The notes beneath the pieces were generated by a model. That model ran no database searches, was not told the DNA's origin, and saw only the letters and a list, made by a program, of their open reading frames with translations. The position numbers were made by a program, and so were the translations under genes. This document shows positions 25,794 through 34,438 of a DNA stretch of 64,000 nt, piece after piece. Numbering within the stretch: position 1 is the first letter of the stretch; the number at the start of each line of letters is the position of its first letter. This DNA is from Gemmatimonadota bacterium (lineage in GTDB: Bacteria > Gemmatimonadota > Gemmatimonadetes > Gemmatimonadales > Gemmatimonadaceae), in assembly GCA_016719105.1 (NCBI GenBank), contig JADKAQ010000002.1, forward strand, positions 620,001 through 684,000, written 5' to 3'.

Positions 25794-27485
25794 ATGGCGT
25801 TGGGTAGCTTCCTAACGAGGGTCGCTGGAGTGGCGAGCGCGCTGGCGGCAGTGGCGCCGCTCGCGCACGCGCAGCCGCAGCGCCCGCAGGCCGATACCGG
25901 CGGATTCGTCATCTCCGACCCGCTGGTCGTGAGCAAGTGCCAGAAATGCCACGCCCGCGATTCGACCGGGCACATGGGGCGCCTCTCCTACCTGCGCAAG
26001 ACGCCGGAAGGGTGGGAGGCCTCGGTGCGCCGGATGGCGTCGCTGGCCGACGTCAAGCTGCAGCCGACGGACGCGCGGGCGATCGTGAAGTACCTCGCCA
26101 ACAAGCAGGGGCTCGCCCCGGCGGAGGTGCGCGACGCGCGCTTCGAGATGGAGCGGCGCTTCATGGACTTCCGCTACACGGGCGACGCCGTCACCGAACG
26201 CACGTGCCGCGCCTGTCATTCGGTGGGGCGCGTGATGTTGCAGCGCCGCACGAAGACCGAATGGGAGCTGCTGATCGCGACGCACCGCGGCTACTACCCC
26301 AACTCCGACTTCCAGGCCTTCCGCCGTTCGGGGCCGTCGAGCGACAGCGCGCCGGCACCGCACCCCATGGACCAGGCCATCGGGCACCTGTCCAAGGCGT
26401 TTCCGCTGCAGACCCCCGAGTGGACCGCGTGGTCGGCGACGATGCGACCGGCCCCCATGGAAGGGAGCTGGCTCCTCTCGGGCTACGAGGTCGGGCGCGG
26501 GGCGCTGTTCGGGCGGCTGACGGTGCGCAAGGTTCCGGGGACGGATGACGAGTTCACGTCGCGTGCCGTGTACCGCTTTGCATCTGGCGGCGACCCGGTG
26601 GTGCGCGAAGGCAAGTCGGTGGTCTACACCGGGCACCAGTGGCGCGGGCGCTCGGCGGCACCGGGCACCAGCGCCGATTCCTCGTGGCGCGAGGTGATGT
26701 CGGTGGAGCCCGGCTGGCAGGAGATGTCGGGGCGCTGGTTCCGCGGCGGCTACGACGAGTTTGGCATCGACATCTCGGCGCAACGCATCAGTGGGGGGAC
26801 GGTGGTGGCCGGGGTGGTCCCCAAGGCGCTCAAGCGCGGTGCGCGCGACGTCGAACTGACGGTCTTCGGCGCCAACCTCCCGCGCAGCGTCTCGACCGGG
26901 ACCATCGACTTCGGCCCCGGGATCACCGCCACGCGCGTCGTGCGGTCGAGCCCCGACGAGATCGTGGTTCGCGTCAACGTCGACAGCGCGGCGCGCGTGG
27001 GGAATCGCGACCTCGTGGTGGGCGGGGCCTCGCTCAAGGAAGCGGTCGTCGCCTACGACAAGGTCGACCGGATCCGCGTGTCCCCCAACTCGAACATGGC
27101 GCGCGTCGGTGGCGTGCGCTTCCCCAAGCAGTTCGCGCAGTTCGAGGCGTTAGGCATCTCGTACGGCCCCGACGGCAAGCCCGATACCGCCGACGACATC
27201 TCCGTCGGCACGGTGCCGGTGACCTGGAGCCTCGAGGAGTACGGCGTGACGTTCAAGGACGATGACGTGCGCTGGGTCGGGTCGCTCGACCAGCGCGGCG
27301 TCTTCACCCCGGCGGTCGACGGACCCAATCCCGATCGCGCCGGGTCGCGCAACAACATCGGCGACGTGTACGTCGTGGCGACGTACCAGCTGCCGGGCGG
27401 CGCGCGTCCCATCAAGGCCCGCTCCCTCCTGATCGTCACCGTCCCGTTGTACATGCGGTGGGAACCCGCGAGGACTGCCCCCTGA
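25794..27485 (+). CDS. qhpA: Quinohemoprotein amine dehydrogenase alpha subunit (diheme)
   Basis: A 563-residue periplasmic subunit. A signal peptide (to about residue 26, AHAQ) precedes a diheme cytochrome c domain with CQKCH (49-53) and CRACH (138-142). The remainder is beta-rich, matching the beta-sandwich domains of the QHNDH alpha chain (GGTVVAGVVPKALKRGARDVELTVFG). In Paracoccus and Pseudomonas the subunit accepts electrons from the CTQ cofactor and passes them to a periplasmic acceptor. The stop overlaps the ATG of qhpD. Confidence 0.93.
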   Translation: MALGSFLTRVAGVASALAAVAPLAHAQPQRPQADTGGFVISDPLVVSKCQKCHARDSTGHMGRLSYLRKTPEGWEASVRRMASLADVKLQPTDARAIVKYLANKQGLAPAEVRDARFEMERRFMDFRYTGDAVTERTCRACHSVGRVMLQRRTKTEWELLIATHRGYYPNSDFQAFRRSGPSSDSAPAPHPMDQAIGHLSKAFPLQTPEWTAWSATMRPAPMEGSWLLSGYEVGRGALFGRLTVRKVPGTDDEFTSRAVYRFASGGDPVVREGKSVVYTGHQWRGRSAAPGTSADSSWREVMSVEPGWQEMSGRWFRGGYDEFGIDISAQRISGGTVVAGVVPKALKRGARDVELTVFGANLPRSVSTGTIDFGPGITATRVVRSSPDEIVVRVNVDSAARVGNRDLVVGGASLKEAVVAYDKVDRIRVSPNSNMARVGGVRFPKQFAQFEALGISYGPDGKPDTADDISVGTVPVTWSLEEYGVTFKDDDVRWVGSLDQRGVFTPAVDGPNPDRAGSRNNIGDVYVVATYQLPGGARPIKARSLLIVTVPLYMRWEPARTAP

Positions 27486-28933
27486 TGCTGCTGCGTCGCG
27501 CCGAGTTCCACACGTTCAGCGCCGATGGGGCGCCGCACGTCTACCTGATCCCGTCGGCCGCGGTCTTCCGCCTCGACGGGGCGTCGGCGGCCGTGCTCGA
27601 CACGCTCGCCAGCGAAGACCTGGCGCCGGCGGCGCTCGCCGATCGCCTGGCCGATCGCTTTCCGCGCCCGCTGGTGCAGGAGACGGTCGACGAGCTGCTG
27701 GCCGCGCAGGCGATCCGCACGATCGCCGAGCCGGTCCCGGCGCCACGGGCCGACGGCGCTCGCGCCGGAGGCGTCGGTACAGCCGGGCCGCGCAAGCGCA
27801 TCCCGCTCACGACGCTCGTCCTCAACGTGACGAGCAAGTGCAACCTCAGCTGCAAGTACTGCTACGAGTACGGCGAGGATCGCATCAGTGAGCCGGCCAC
27901 CAAGCCGCGCTTCATGAGCGAGGAGACGGCGCGCCAGAGCGTCGACTTCATGCTCGCCGAGTCGGGGAACCAGAAGGCGGTGCACCTCACCTTCTTTGGC
28001 GGCGAGACGCTCCTCAACTTCAAGGTGCTGCAGTACGCGCTGCGCTACGCGAAGGAGAAGGCGGGCGAACTGGGCAAGACGGTCGATGCGAGCCTGACGA
28101 CCAACGCCACGCTGCTGCGCGAGGAGATCATCGACTGGATGGTGGCCGAGAACGTCGGCGTGACCGTGTCGATGGACGGGGCACAGGAGCAGCAGGACAA
28201 GCTGCGCGTCTTTGCCAACGGGGCGGGGAGCTACGACGTCGTCATCCCGCGCGTGAAGGAGCTGCTGCGCCGCCACACGCGGCGTCCCATCGGGGCGCGT
28301 GTGACGCTCACGAAGGACAACCTCCGGGTGCGCGAGATCTATCGCCACCTCAAGGAGGAGATCGGCTTCTGGGAGGTGGGCTTCGCCCCGGTCACCACCA
28401 AGTGGCAGCGCGACTACGCCATCGCCGACGAAGGGTTCGAGACCATGCTCGGCGAGTTCCAGCTCCTGGCGCAGGAATACCTCGAGACCTCGCTGCAGGG
28501 GCGTCACCATGGCTTCTCCAACGTGCGCGACACGCTGGAGGAGATCCACAAGGGAGTCGCCAAGGCTTATCCCTGCGGCGCCGGGCTCGGGCTGCTGGGT
28601 GTGGCGACCGACGGCGACGTCGCGCTCTGCCACCGCTTCGCCGGCTCCGACAGCCACAAGCTGGGGACCGTCACCGGCGGGATCGACCACGAGCTGCAGG
28701 ACGACTACCTGCGCAAGCATCACATCGACAACAAGACCGACTGCCGCACGTGCTGGGCGCGATCGCTGTGCGCCGGCGGCTGTTACCACGAGGCGCACAC
28801 GCGCTACGGCTCCACCGAACAGCCCAACCTGCACTACTGCGACTGGATCCGCCGCTGGAGCGCGACCTGCCTGGAGGTGTATGCCACGCTGGCCGCGCGC
28901 CGTCCCGAGTTCCTGCGCCAGTTCGACGCCTGA
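27485..28933 (+). CDS. qhpD: Radical SAM/SPASM protein QhpD, thioether cross-linking enzyme
   Basis: A 482-residue maturase that installs Cys-to-Asp/Glu thioether bonds in the gamma subunit before export. An N-terminal PqqD/RRE-like region (1-95) is followed by the radical SAM motif CNLSCKYC (C119, C123, C126), GGETLLNF and a SPASM-type C-terminal cysteine set (YPCGAG, ALCHRF, DCRTCWARSLCAGGCYHEAH, HYCDW) for auxiliary iron-sulfur clusters. ATG 27485 shares a base with the qhpA stop. Confidence 0.93.
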   Translation: MLLRRAEFHTFSADGAPHVYLIPSAAVFRLDGASAAVLDTLASEDLAPAALADRLADRFPRPLVQETVDELLAAQAIRTIAEPVPAPRADGARAGGVGTAGPRKRIPLTTLVLNVTSKCNLSCKYCYEYGEDRISEPATKPRFMSEETARQSVDFMLAESGNQKAVHLTFFGGETLLNFKVLQYALRYAKEKAGELGKTVDASLTTNATLLREEIIDWMVAENVGVTVSMDGAQEQQDKLRVFANGAGSYDVVIPRVKELLRRHTRRPIGARVTLTKDNLRVREIYRHLKEEIGFWEVGFAPVTTKWQRDYAIADEGFETMLGEFQLLAQEYLETSLQGRHHGFSNVRDTLEEIHKGVAKAYPCGAGLGLLGVATDGDVALCHRFAGSDSHKLGTVTGGIDHELQDDYLRKHHIDNKTDCRTCWARSLCAGGCYHEAHTRYGSTEQPNLHYCDWIRRWSATCLEVYATLAARRPEFLRQFDA

Positions 28934-28984
28934 TCGCTCCCGCGTTCGCCTGACACTGCCTAACGCTGTCCCGTAGAGGATTGC

Positions 28985-29350
28985 ATGCGCCACCTGAAAG
29001 CGGTCAACCGGAAGGCCCGGCACATCGAGGAACTGCACACCCCACCGCAGGCGTCGCCGCACGACGCCGACGACGTGGTGGCGTTGCAGGGGACGCAGGG
29101 GCCGCGCGTCCCTGAGGGGCCGCACATCCCGCTGGGGTGCTCCTTCGTCTTTTCGCCCGGGTGGGAAGTGGATAGCAGCGGCTCGACGGCCGGCCTTTGC
29201 CAGCCGGTCGAGCGCGACCTGTACGACTGCTACATCACGTGCTTCTGGCCCATTCACGTCCCCGACCTGTACAACCACGCCCCCGACTGGACGGCGAAAT
29301 GCGCCGCGGCCCAGCAGGACTGGCGCAAGATCGACCTCATCTTCCCGTGA
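28985..29350 (+). CDS. qhpC: Quinohemoprotein amine dehydrogenase gamma subunit (CTQ-bearing)
   Basis: A 121-residue precursor peptide. Aligned by memory with the Paracoccus gamma chain, every cross-link residue is kept with exact spacing: C52-E61, C72-D78 and C86-D94 for thioethers, and C82-W88 for cysteine tryptophylquinone (motif CYITCFW against CSDPCWW). The leader of about 45-50 residues is longer than the 28 residues known in Paracoccus. An extra Cys106 and Phe87 in place of Trp are differences. The leader has no Sec signal, consistent with the QhpF export route. Confidence 0.92.
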   Translation: MRHLKAVNRKARHIEELHTPPQASPHDADDVVALQGTQGPRVPEGPHIPLGCSFVFSPGWEVDSSGSTAGLCQPVERDLYDCYITCFWPIHVPDLYNHAPDWTAKCAAAQQDWRKIDLIFP

Positions 29351-30462
29351 GCCGTACCGTCATGCGCCACGCTCCCGCCCCCCTGCGGCGCCCGGCGATC
29401 GCCGCGGCGCTCCTGCTCGCCGGTGCGACCTCCTCGCTCGCGGCCCAGGCGCCGAGCGGTGGGAACGGGACGATCTACTACGGGACCTACGACAAGAAGG
29501 TCCTCGTCATCGACGAGGCCTCGATGGCGGTGCGCGACTCGATGACGGTGGCCATCGGGATCCCGATCGGTCTTACCCTTTCGGCCGATCGCAGCAAGCT
29601 GTATGCGATCGATGCCGCCTTCGAGAAGATCGAGACCTTCGACCTCGCCAGCCGCAAGTCGCTCGGCTTCTTCACGCTGAGCGAGGGACGCACGCAGGTG
29701 CGCATGCGGGGCTTCAACATCGATCCCAAGGATCGCTTCGCCATCCTGATGGTGAAGGCGGCGACCAAGCGTTCCGATCGCTGGGAGATCGGGAAGAACA
29801 CGCTGCTCAAGTACGACCTGGCGAAGAAGGTGGTGACCGACACGATTCCGTGGCCCGACGGGAAGGAGCGCGAGTTCGCGCAGATCCTCTTCTCCCCCGA
29901 CGGCGCGTACATGTACTTCTTCACCGACGAGGACGTCCTCGTCTACGACGCGCAGACGCTCAAGCAGGTCGACAAGTGGGACCTGCAGCGCTCGGTCGAC
30001 GACGGGCTGGGGAACTGGAACTTCGGCTTCCCCGAGAGCCTGTACGACGAGCCGGGCTTCTCGACCGGGCTCTTTCGCACGACCGACCCGGTCAACCACC
30101 GCACCCTGATGGGCGTGGCGCGCGTCGACCTGGCCAAGCGCACGGTCGACTTCTACTCGTTAGGACCGAGTGAGCCGGTGGGCTTCGCCCTCGCCCCGGG
30201 GCGGCAGCGGGCGTACGGCATGCGGCAGCAGGTGGGGAACTACCAGTTCTGGACCTTCGACCTCGAAAACCGTCGCGTGGGGCAGCGGGTGGAGTTCGAG
30301 GGACGCCCGCGCATGGGGCTGACGGTGAGCACCAACGGGTCGCTGCTGTATGTGCACACTGCCGGTGCCACGATCGACCTGTACGACGCGCAGACGCTCA
30401 AGTACGTGCGCACCGCCACGTTCCGCGCCGACATGACGGACATCATCGTCGTGCCGCGGTAG
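29347..30462 (+). CDS. qhpB: Quinohemoprotein amine dehydrogenase beta subunit
   Basis: A 371-residue periplasmic seven-bladed propeller. Signal peptide PAIAAALLLAGATSSLAAQ; YVTN-type blade repeats such as YYGTYDKKVLVIDEASMAV, LSADRSKLYAIDAAFEKIETFDL, FSPDGAYMYFFTDEDVLVYDAQTL and VSTNGSLLYVHTAGATIDLYDAQTLKYVRT. In known enzymes it houses part of the active site together with the gamma chain. GTG 29347 overlaps the qhpC stop (GTGA); ATG 29362 is an equally good start. Confidence 0.9.
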   Translation: MSRTVMRHAPAPLRRPAIAAALLLAGATSSLAAQAPSGGNGTIYYGTYDKKVLVIDEASMAVRDSMTVAIGIPIGLTLSADRSKLYAIDAAFEKIETFDLASRKSLGFFTLSEGRTQVRMRGFNIDPKDRFAILMVKAATKRSDRWEIGKNTLLKYDLAKKVVTDTIPWPDGKEREFAQILFSPDGAYMYFFTDEDVLVYDAQTLKQVDKWDLQRSVDDGLGNWNFGFPESLYDEPGFSTGLFRTTDPVNHRTLMGVARVDLAKRTVDFYSLGPSEPVGFALAPGRQRAYGMRQQVGNYQFWTFDLENRRVGQRVEFEGRPRMGLTVSTNGSLLYVHTAGATIDLYDAQTLKYVRTATFRADMTDIIVVPR

Positions 30463-30475
30463 GGAGCGGCGCGCA

Positions 30476-32188
30476 GTGCGTCGTGCGTTAGGCTATGTGC
30501 GCCCCTACGCGGGGCGCCTGGCCCTGGTGGTCGTCCTGTCGCTGGTGAGCACCGCGCTCTCGCTGGCCCAGCCCTTCCTCTCCAAGGTCCTCGTCGATCG
30601 CGCCCTCATCGGGCGCGACTTCGGCGCGCTGGGGTGGACCGTCGCCGGCTTCCTCGCCCTCACCGGCGCCTCGCTGGTACTCAACGTCTTCAGCGGGTTG
30701 CGCTACACGCGCGTGTCGGCCGACATCCTGTTCGACATGCGGCTCGACGTCTTCCGCCACCTGCAACGCCTGTCGCCGCGCTGGTTCACGCGCACCCCCA
30801 TCGGCCAGATCGCCTCGCGCGTCAACAGCGACATCGCCGAGATCCAGCGCGTGGCCGCCGAGGTGGCGCTGGCCTGGATCGGGCAGGTGGCGTACCTCGT
30901 GGGGAGCGTGGTGATGCTCGTCCTGCTCGACGTGCGCCTCTTCGCCGTGGGATTGCTCGCCCTCCCGCTCGCGCTCTGGGCCATGGTCGCGTATCGCAAG
31001 CGGCTCGAGGGACAGGTGGCGCAGGTGCGCGACCATAGCGCCGGCGTGGGGACCTTCCTCATCGAGGCGCTGCAGGGGATGAAGCTCCTCGTCGCGCACA
31101 ACGCGCAGCAGCGCTCGGAGGACGAGTTCCGGCGGCGCAACACCGGCTTTGTCGAATCGCTCATCGCGATGCGCCGCCTGACGTACCTCTCGGGGGGGCT
31201 CCCCGGCGTCCTCCTGGCGGTGGGGTCGGCCGCGGTCTTCCTGTATGGCGGCTACCGCGTGATCGAAGGGGCCATCACCATGGGGACGCTCGTCGCCTTC
31301 GCGGCGTACCAGATGCGCCTCCTCTCCCCCATCCAGGGGTTGATGGGGATCTACGCCAGCGTCGCCTCGGCGCGCGTCTCGCTCACGCGCGTGCAGGAGA
31401 TCCTCGATACGCCCGTCGAGGTGAGCGATCCCGTCGCTCCCACGGCGATGCCGACGTGCCGCGGCGCGGTAGCCCTGCGCGACGTCGCCTACACCTTCGA
31501 CCGCGGCGCCGTGCTGGATGGCGTGTCGTTCGAGCTGGCGGCCGGTGAACGTGTCGCCATCATCGGCGAGAGCGGGGTGGGGAAGTCGACCATCGCCGAC
31601 CTGCTCGTCAGGCACGCCGACCCGCTGCGCGGCGTGGTGCTGCTGGACGGCGTCGACGTGCGCACCCTCACGCTGGCCACGCTGCGCCGCTACGTGCTGA
31701 CCGTGGAGACCGACCCGTTCGTCTTTCACGCCACGCTGGCCGCCAACCTTCGCGTCGCCGCCCCGGACGCCGACGAAGCATCGTTGTTGCGCGCGCTGTC
31801 GCTCGTTGGGCTCGCCCCCTGGCTCGCCACCTTGCCCGACGCGCTGGCGACCGTTGTCGGGGAGCGCGGCCGCGCGATGTCGACCGGCGAACGGCAGCGA
31901 CTCGCCCTGGCGCGCGCTGTCCTCGCCGACCCGCGCGTCCTCATCCTCGACGAGGCCACGGGGGCCCTCGATCCGGCGACCGAGGCGGCGATCCTCAACG
32001 CGATGGATGGATGGCTCGCCGCCAGGACCGTCATCCTCATCACGCACCGCCCGGCGGTGGCGGCCCTCGCCCCGCGCAGCATCGTGCTGCGCGCCGGACG
32101 CGTGGTGGCCGACGCGCCGACAGCCGAATTGCTCGGCCGAGGGGCGATGGCCGCAGGGGAGACGGCCCCCGTGTCGGCCGGCGCATGA
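30476..32188 (+). CDS. qhpF: ABC transporter QhpF, exporter of the cross-linked gamma subunit
   Basis: A 570-residue half-transporter. Six transmembrane helices (about 15-295) are fused to a nucleotide-binding domain with Walker A GESGVGKST, signature MSTGERQR (degenerate LSGGQ), Walker B VLILDEAT and switch His in LITHRP. It lacks a C39 peptidase domain, matching the QHNDH system, in which QhpE supplies the protease. The GTG start lies 13 bases after qhpB. Transport of modified QhpC into the periplasm follows from the Paracoccus operon. Confidence 0.88.
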   Translation: MRRALGYVRPYAGRLALVVVLSLVSTALSLAQPFLSKVLVDRALIGRDFGALGWTVAGFLALTGASLVLNVFSGLRYTRVSADILFDMRLDVFRHLQRLSPRWFTRTPIGQIASRVNSDIAEIQRVAAEVALAWIGQVAYLVGSVVMLVLLDVRLFAVGLLALPLALWAMVAYRKRLEGQVAQVRDHSAGVGTFLIEALQGMKLLVAHNAQQRSEDEFRRRNTGFVESLIAMRRLTYLSGGLPGVLLAVGSAAVFLYGGYRVIEGAITMGTLVAFAAYQMRLLSPIQGLMGIYASVASARVSLTRVQEILDTPVEVSDPVAPTAMPTCRGAVALRDVAYTFDRGAVLDGVSFELAAGERVAIIGESGVGKSTIADLLVRHADPLRGVVLLDGVDVRTLTLATLRRYVLTVETDPFVFHATLAANLRVAAPDADEASLLRALSLVGLAPWLATLPDALATVVGERGRAMSTGERQRLALARAVLADPRVLILDEATGALDPATEAAILNAMDGWLAARTVILITHRPAVAALAPRSIVLRAGRVVADAPTAELLGRGAMAAGETAPVSAGA

Positions 32189-32922
32189 GCGGCTACCTAA
32201 CGACGGATGGCGCCGCCCTGGCCCAACGCACGGGCCGCGGGATTCGCATCGCGGTCATCGACAGCGGCGTCGCCCCCGATCATCCGCACGTGGGCTCGGT
32301 CGGGGTGGGGAGGGCATTGGTGGGCGACGATCCCGCCGACACCGCCGACCGCCTGGGGCACGGCACCGCCGTCGCCGCCGCCATTCGCGAGAAGGTCCCC
32401 GACGCCGAGTTGATCCCCGTGCGTGTGCTCGACCGCCAGCTGGCGACGAGTGCGCGTATCCTCGCGCAGGCCATCGAGTGGGCGGTCGAGGCGGGGGTCG
32501 ACCTGGTGAATCTGAGCCTCGGGACGACCAACGAGGTGCACATCCCCCTGTTCGAGCATGCGCTCGACCGGGCGCGCGAACGCGGCGTCGTCGTGGTCTC
32601 GGCGCGCAGCCACGCCGGGGTGACCTGGTATCCCGGAGGGCTCCCGGGGGCGATCGGGGTGCTCGCCGCCGAGCAGCTGCCGCGCCATGCGCTGGCCGTC
32701 GTCCCCGGGACGTTAGGCGCCGGGGTGCAGGCCTCGCCCTACCCGCGCCCCATTCCCGGCGTCCCCGTCGAGCGCAACCTGTCCGGCGTCTCGTTCGCCG
32801 TGGCCAACGCCTCGGGGATCATCGCCTGCGCCCTCGAGGCAGGCGCCCCGCGCGGCGACTCGGACGCGCTCCTCGCCTGGATCGCCGCCCGGGCGGTCCC
32901 GAGGGGGGAGGAGACGGGTTAG
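32185..32922 (+). CDS. qhpE: Subtilisin-like protease QhpE (gamma-subunit leader peptidase)
   Basis: A 245-residue minimal S8 protease with no signal or propeptide, consistent with cytoplasmic action. The triad is Asp26 in AVIDSGV, His59 in GHGTAVAAAI and Ser203 in GVSFAVANASG. The usual oxyanion Asn (AAGN motif) is not present: the equivalent segment reads VVSARSHAG. In Paracoccus QhpE trims the leader of cross-linked QhpC. ATG 32185 overlaps the qhpF stop. It ends the operon. Confidence 0.86.
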   Translation: MSGYLTTDGAALAQRTGRGIRIAVIDSGVAPDHPHVGSVGVGRALVGDDPADTADRLGHGTAVAAAIREKVPDAELIPVRVLDRQLATSARILAQAIEWAVEAGVDLVNLSLGTTNEVHIPLFEHALDRARERGVVVVSARSHAGVTWYPGGLPGAIGVLAAEQLPRHALAVVPGTLGAGVQASPYPRPIPGVPVERNLSGVSFAVANASGIIACALEAGAPRGDSDALLAWIAARAVPRGEETG

Positions 32923-32938
32923 TTTGCGGGCACGATGC

Positions 32939-32959
32939 GCGCGCGGCCTGGCCGCGCGC
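32939..32959 (+). terminator. Hairpin after qhpE
   Basis: Perfect 9-bp stem GCGCGCGGC / GCCGCGCGC with a CTG loop, 17 bases after the qhpE stop. No T run. It is a candidate end of the qhp transcript. Confidence 0.45.
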
Positions 32960-32961
32960 AC

Positions 32962-32989
32962 TCCCGTTTCCCGTCTCCCGTCTCCCGTC
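32962..32989 (+). repeat. Tandem heptamer TCCCGTC immediately before glyQS
   Basis: One degenerate (TCCCGTT) and three perfect TCCCGTC units, ending three bases before the glyQS ATG where a purine-rich ribosome site would normally lie. The unit is the reverse complement of GACGGGA at 23095. Confidence 0.85.
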
Positions 32990-32992
32990 CGT

Positions 32993-34345
32993 ATGTCCTC
33001 CCCCGACGTCATGGAAAAACTCGTGTCGCTGTGCAAGCGACGCGGCTTCATCTTCCAGTCCTCCGAGATCTACGGAGGCGCCGGCTCGGTGTGGGACTAC
33101 GGGCCGCTGGGCGTCGAGCTCAAGAAGAACCTCAAGGATCGCTGGTGGCACGCGATGGTGCGCGCCCGCGGCGACATCGAGGGGCTCGACGCGGCGATCC
33201 TCATGCACCCGCGGGTGTGGGAGGCCTCGGGTCACGTCGCCGGCTTCACCGACCCCATGGTCGACTGCAAGGCGTGCAAGGCGCGCTTCCGTGCCGACAA
33301 GCTCGAGGACGCCCAGTGCCCGCGGAAGCCCAGCAAGCACCCCGGGGAGCACGGCGACTGCGCGCTGACCGAGCCGCGCAACTTCAACCTCATGTTCAAG
33401 ACGTTCATGGGACCGGTGGAGGAATCCGCGTCGGTCGTCTACCTGCGGCCGGAAACCGCGCAGGGGATCTACGTCAACTTCCTCAACGTGCAGCAGGCGT
33501 CGCGGCAGAAGGTCCCGTTCGGCATCGCCCAGATCGGCAAGGCGTTCCGCAACGAGATCACCCCGGGGAACTTCATCTTCCGCACGCGCGAGTTCGAGCA
33601 GATGGAGATGCAGTTCTTCGTCGATCCCGACGGGGACCACATGCAGTGGTTCGAGTTCTGGAAGGGGCAGCGCATGGCCTGGCACCAGTCGTTGGGGCTG
33701 CAGCAGGAACGGCTCCTGTTCCACCAGCACACGCCGCAGGAGCTGGCGCACTACGCGCGCGCTGCCTTCGACATCCAGTTCGACTTTGGTGGCACGCTGG
33801 GCTTCCAGGAGATCGAAGGGGTGCACCACCGCGGCGACTTCGACCTCACGCGCCACCAGGAGTACTCGTCCAAGCGCTTGGAGTACGTCGACCAGGTGAG
33901 CAATCGTCGCTACGTCCCGTTTGTCATCGAGACGTCGGTCGGGGCCGACCGCACGACGCTCGCCGTCCTCGTGAACGGGTATCGTGAGGAGGCGGTCGCC
34001 GGTGAGCAGGAAGGGCGCGTCGTGCTCGGGTTGCACCCGTCGCTCGCCCCCATCAAGGCGGGCGTCTTCCCGCTCACCAAGAAGGACGGGATGCCGGAGT
34101 TCGCCGAGAAGCTGTCGAACGAACTGCGCCCGCACTTCCCGGTCTTCCTCGACGAGAGCGGGGCGATCGGGCGCCGCTATCGCCGCCAGGACGAAGTCGG
34201 CACGCCGTTCTGCCTCACGATCGACCAGCAGACGATGACCGATGGCACCGTCACCGTCCGCGATCGCGACACGCTGGCGCAGGAGCGCATCGCCGCTTCC
34301 TCGGCGCGCGAGTACATCGCGGCGCGGATCGGGCACCTGGCGTAA
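32993..34345 (+). CDS. glyQS: Glycyl-tRNA synthetase, alpha2 type
   Basis: A 450-residue class II synthetase of the single-chain dimeric kind. Motif 1 region GSVWDYGPLGVELKKNL, a zinc-like set of cysteines (DCKACKARF, AQCPRKP, GDC), motif 2 FRNEITPGNFIFRTREFEQMEMQFF and motif 3 VGADRTTLAVL are clear. The C-terminal anticodon-binding domain has KKDGMPEFAEKLSNEL and YRRQDEVGTPFCLTID. ATG 32993 (MSSPDVMEKL) fits the usual N-terminus. No Shine-Dalgarno precedes it; a TCCCGTC repeat occupies that place. Confidence 0.96.
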   Translation: MSSPDVMEKLVSLCKRRGFIFQSSEIYGGAGSVWDYGPLGVELKKNLKDRWWHAMVRARGDIEGLDAAILMHPRVWEASGHVAGFTDPMVDCKACKARFRADKLEDAQCPRKPSKHPGEHGDCALTEPRNFNLMFKTFMGPVEESASVVYLRPETAQGIYVNFLNVQQASRQKVPFGIAQIGKAFRNEITPGNFIFRTREFEQMEMQFFVDPDGDHMQWFEFWKGQRMAWHQSLGLQQERLLFHQHTPQELAHYARAAFDIQFDFGGTLGFQEIEGVHHRGDFDLTRHQEYSSKRLEYVDQVSNRRYVPFVIETSVGADRTTLAVLVNGYREEAVAGEQEGRVVLGLHPSLAPIKAGVFPLTKKDGMPEFAEKLSNELRPHFPVFLDESGAIGRRYRRQDEVGTPFCLTIDQQTMTDGTVTVRDRDTLAQERIAASSAREYIAARIGHLA

Positions 34346-34381
34346 GCCGTCGGCGCGCAGGCGCCGTCATGACGTGCGCGA

Positions 34382-34420
34382 GGCCGGGCGCCGTTCCCCT
34401 CGGGGGAGCGGCGCCCGGCC
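34382..34420. terminator. Bidirectional hairpin after glyQS
   Basis: Perfect 12-bp stem GGCCGGGCGCCG / CGGCGCCCGGCC, extended inside by TTCCCC/GGGGGA pairing, between convergent genes. No long T run. Confidence 0.6.
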
Positions 34421-34438
34421 TGCGTATGGCACCAACGG

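Noticed and set aside
27053..29278. Long minus-strand open frame (over 700 codons) opposite qhpA-qhpD-qhpC
   Set aside because: Antisense to three well-supported genes, no motif, and it has no operon context.
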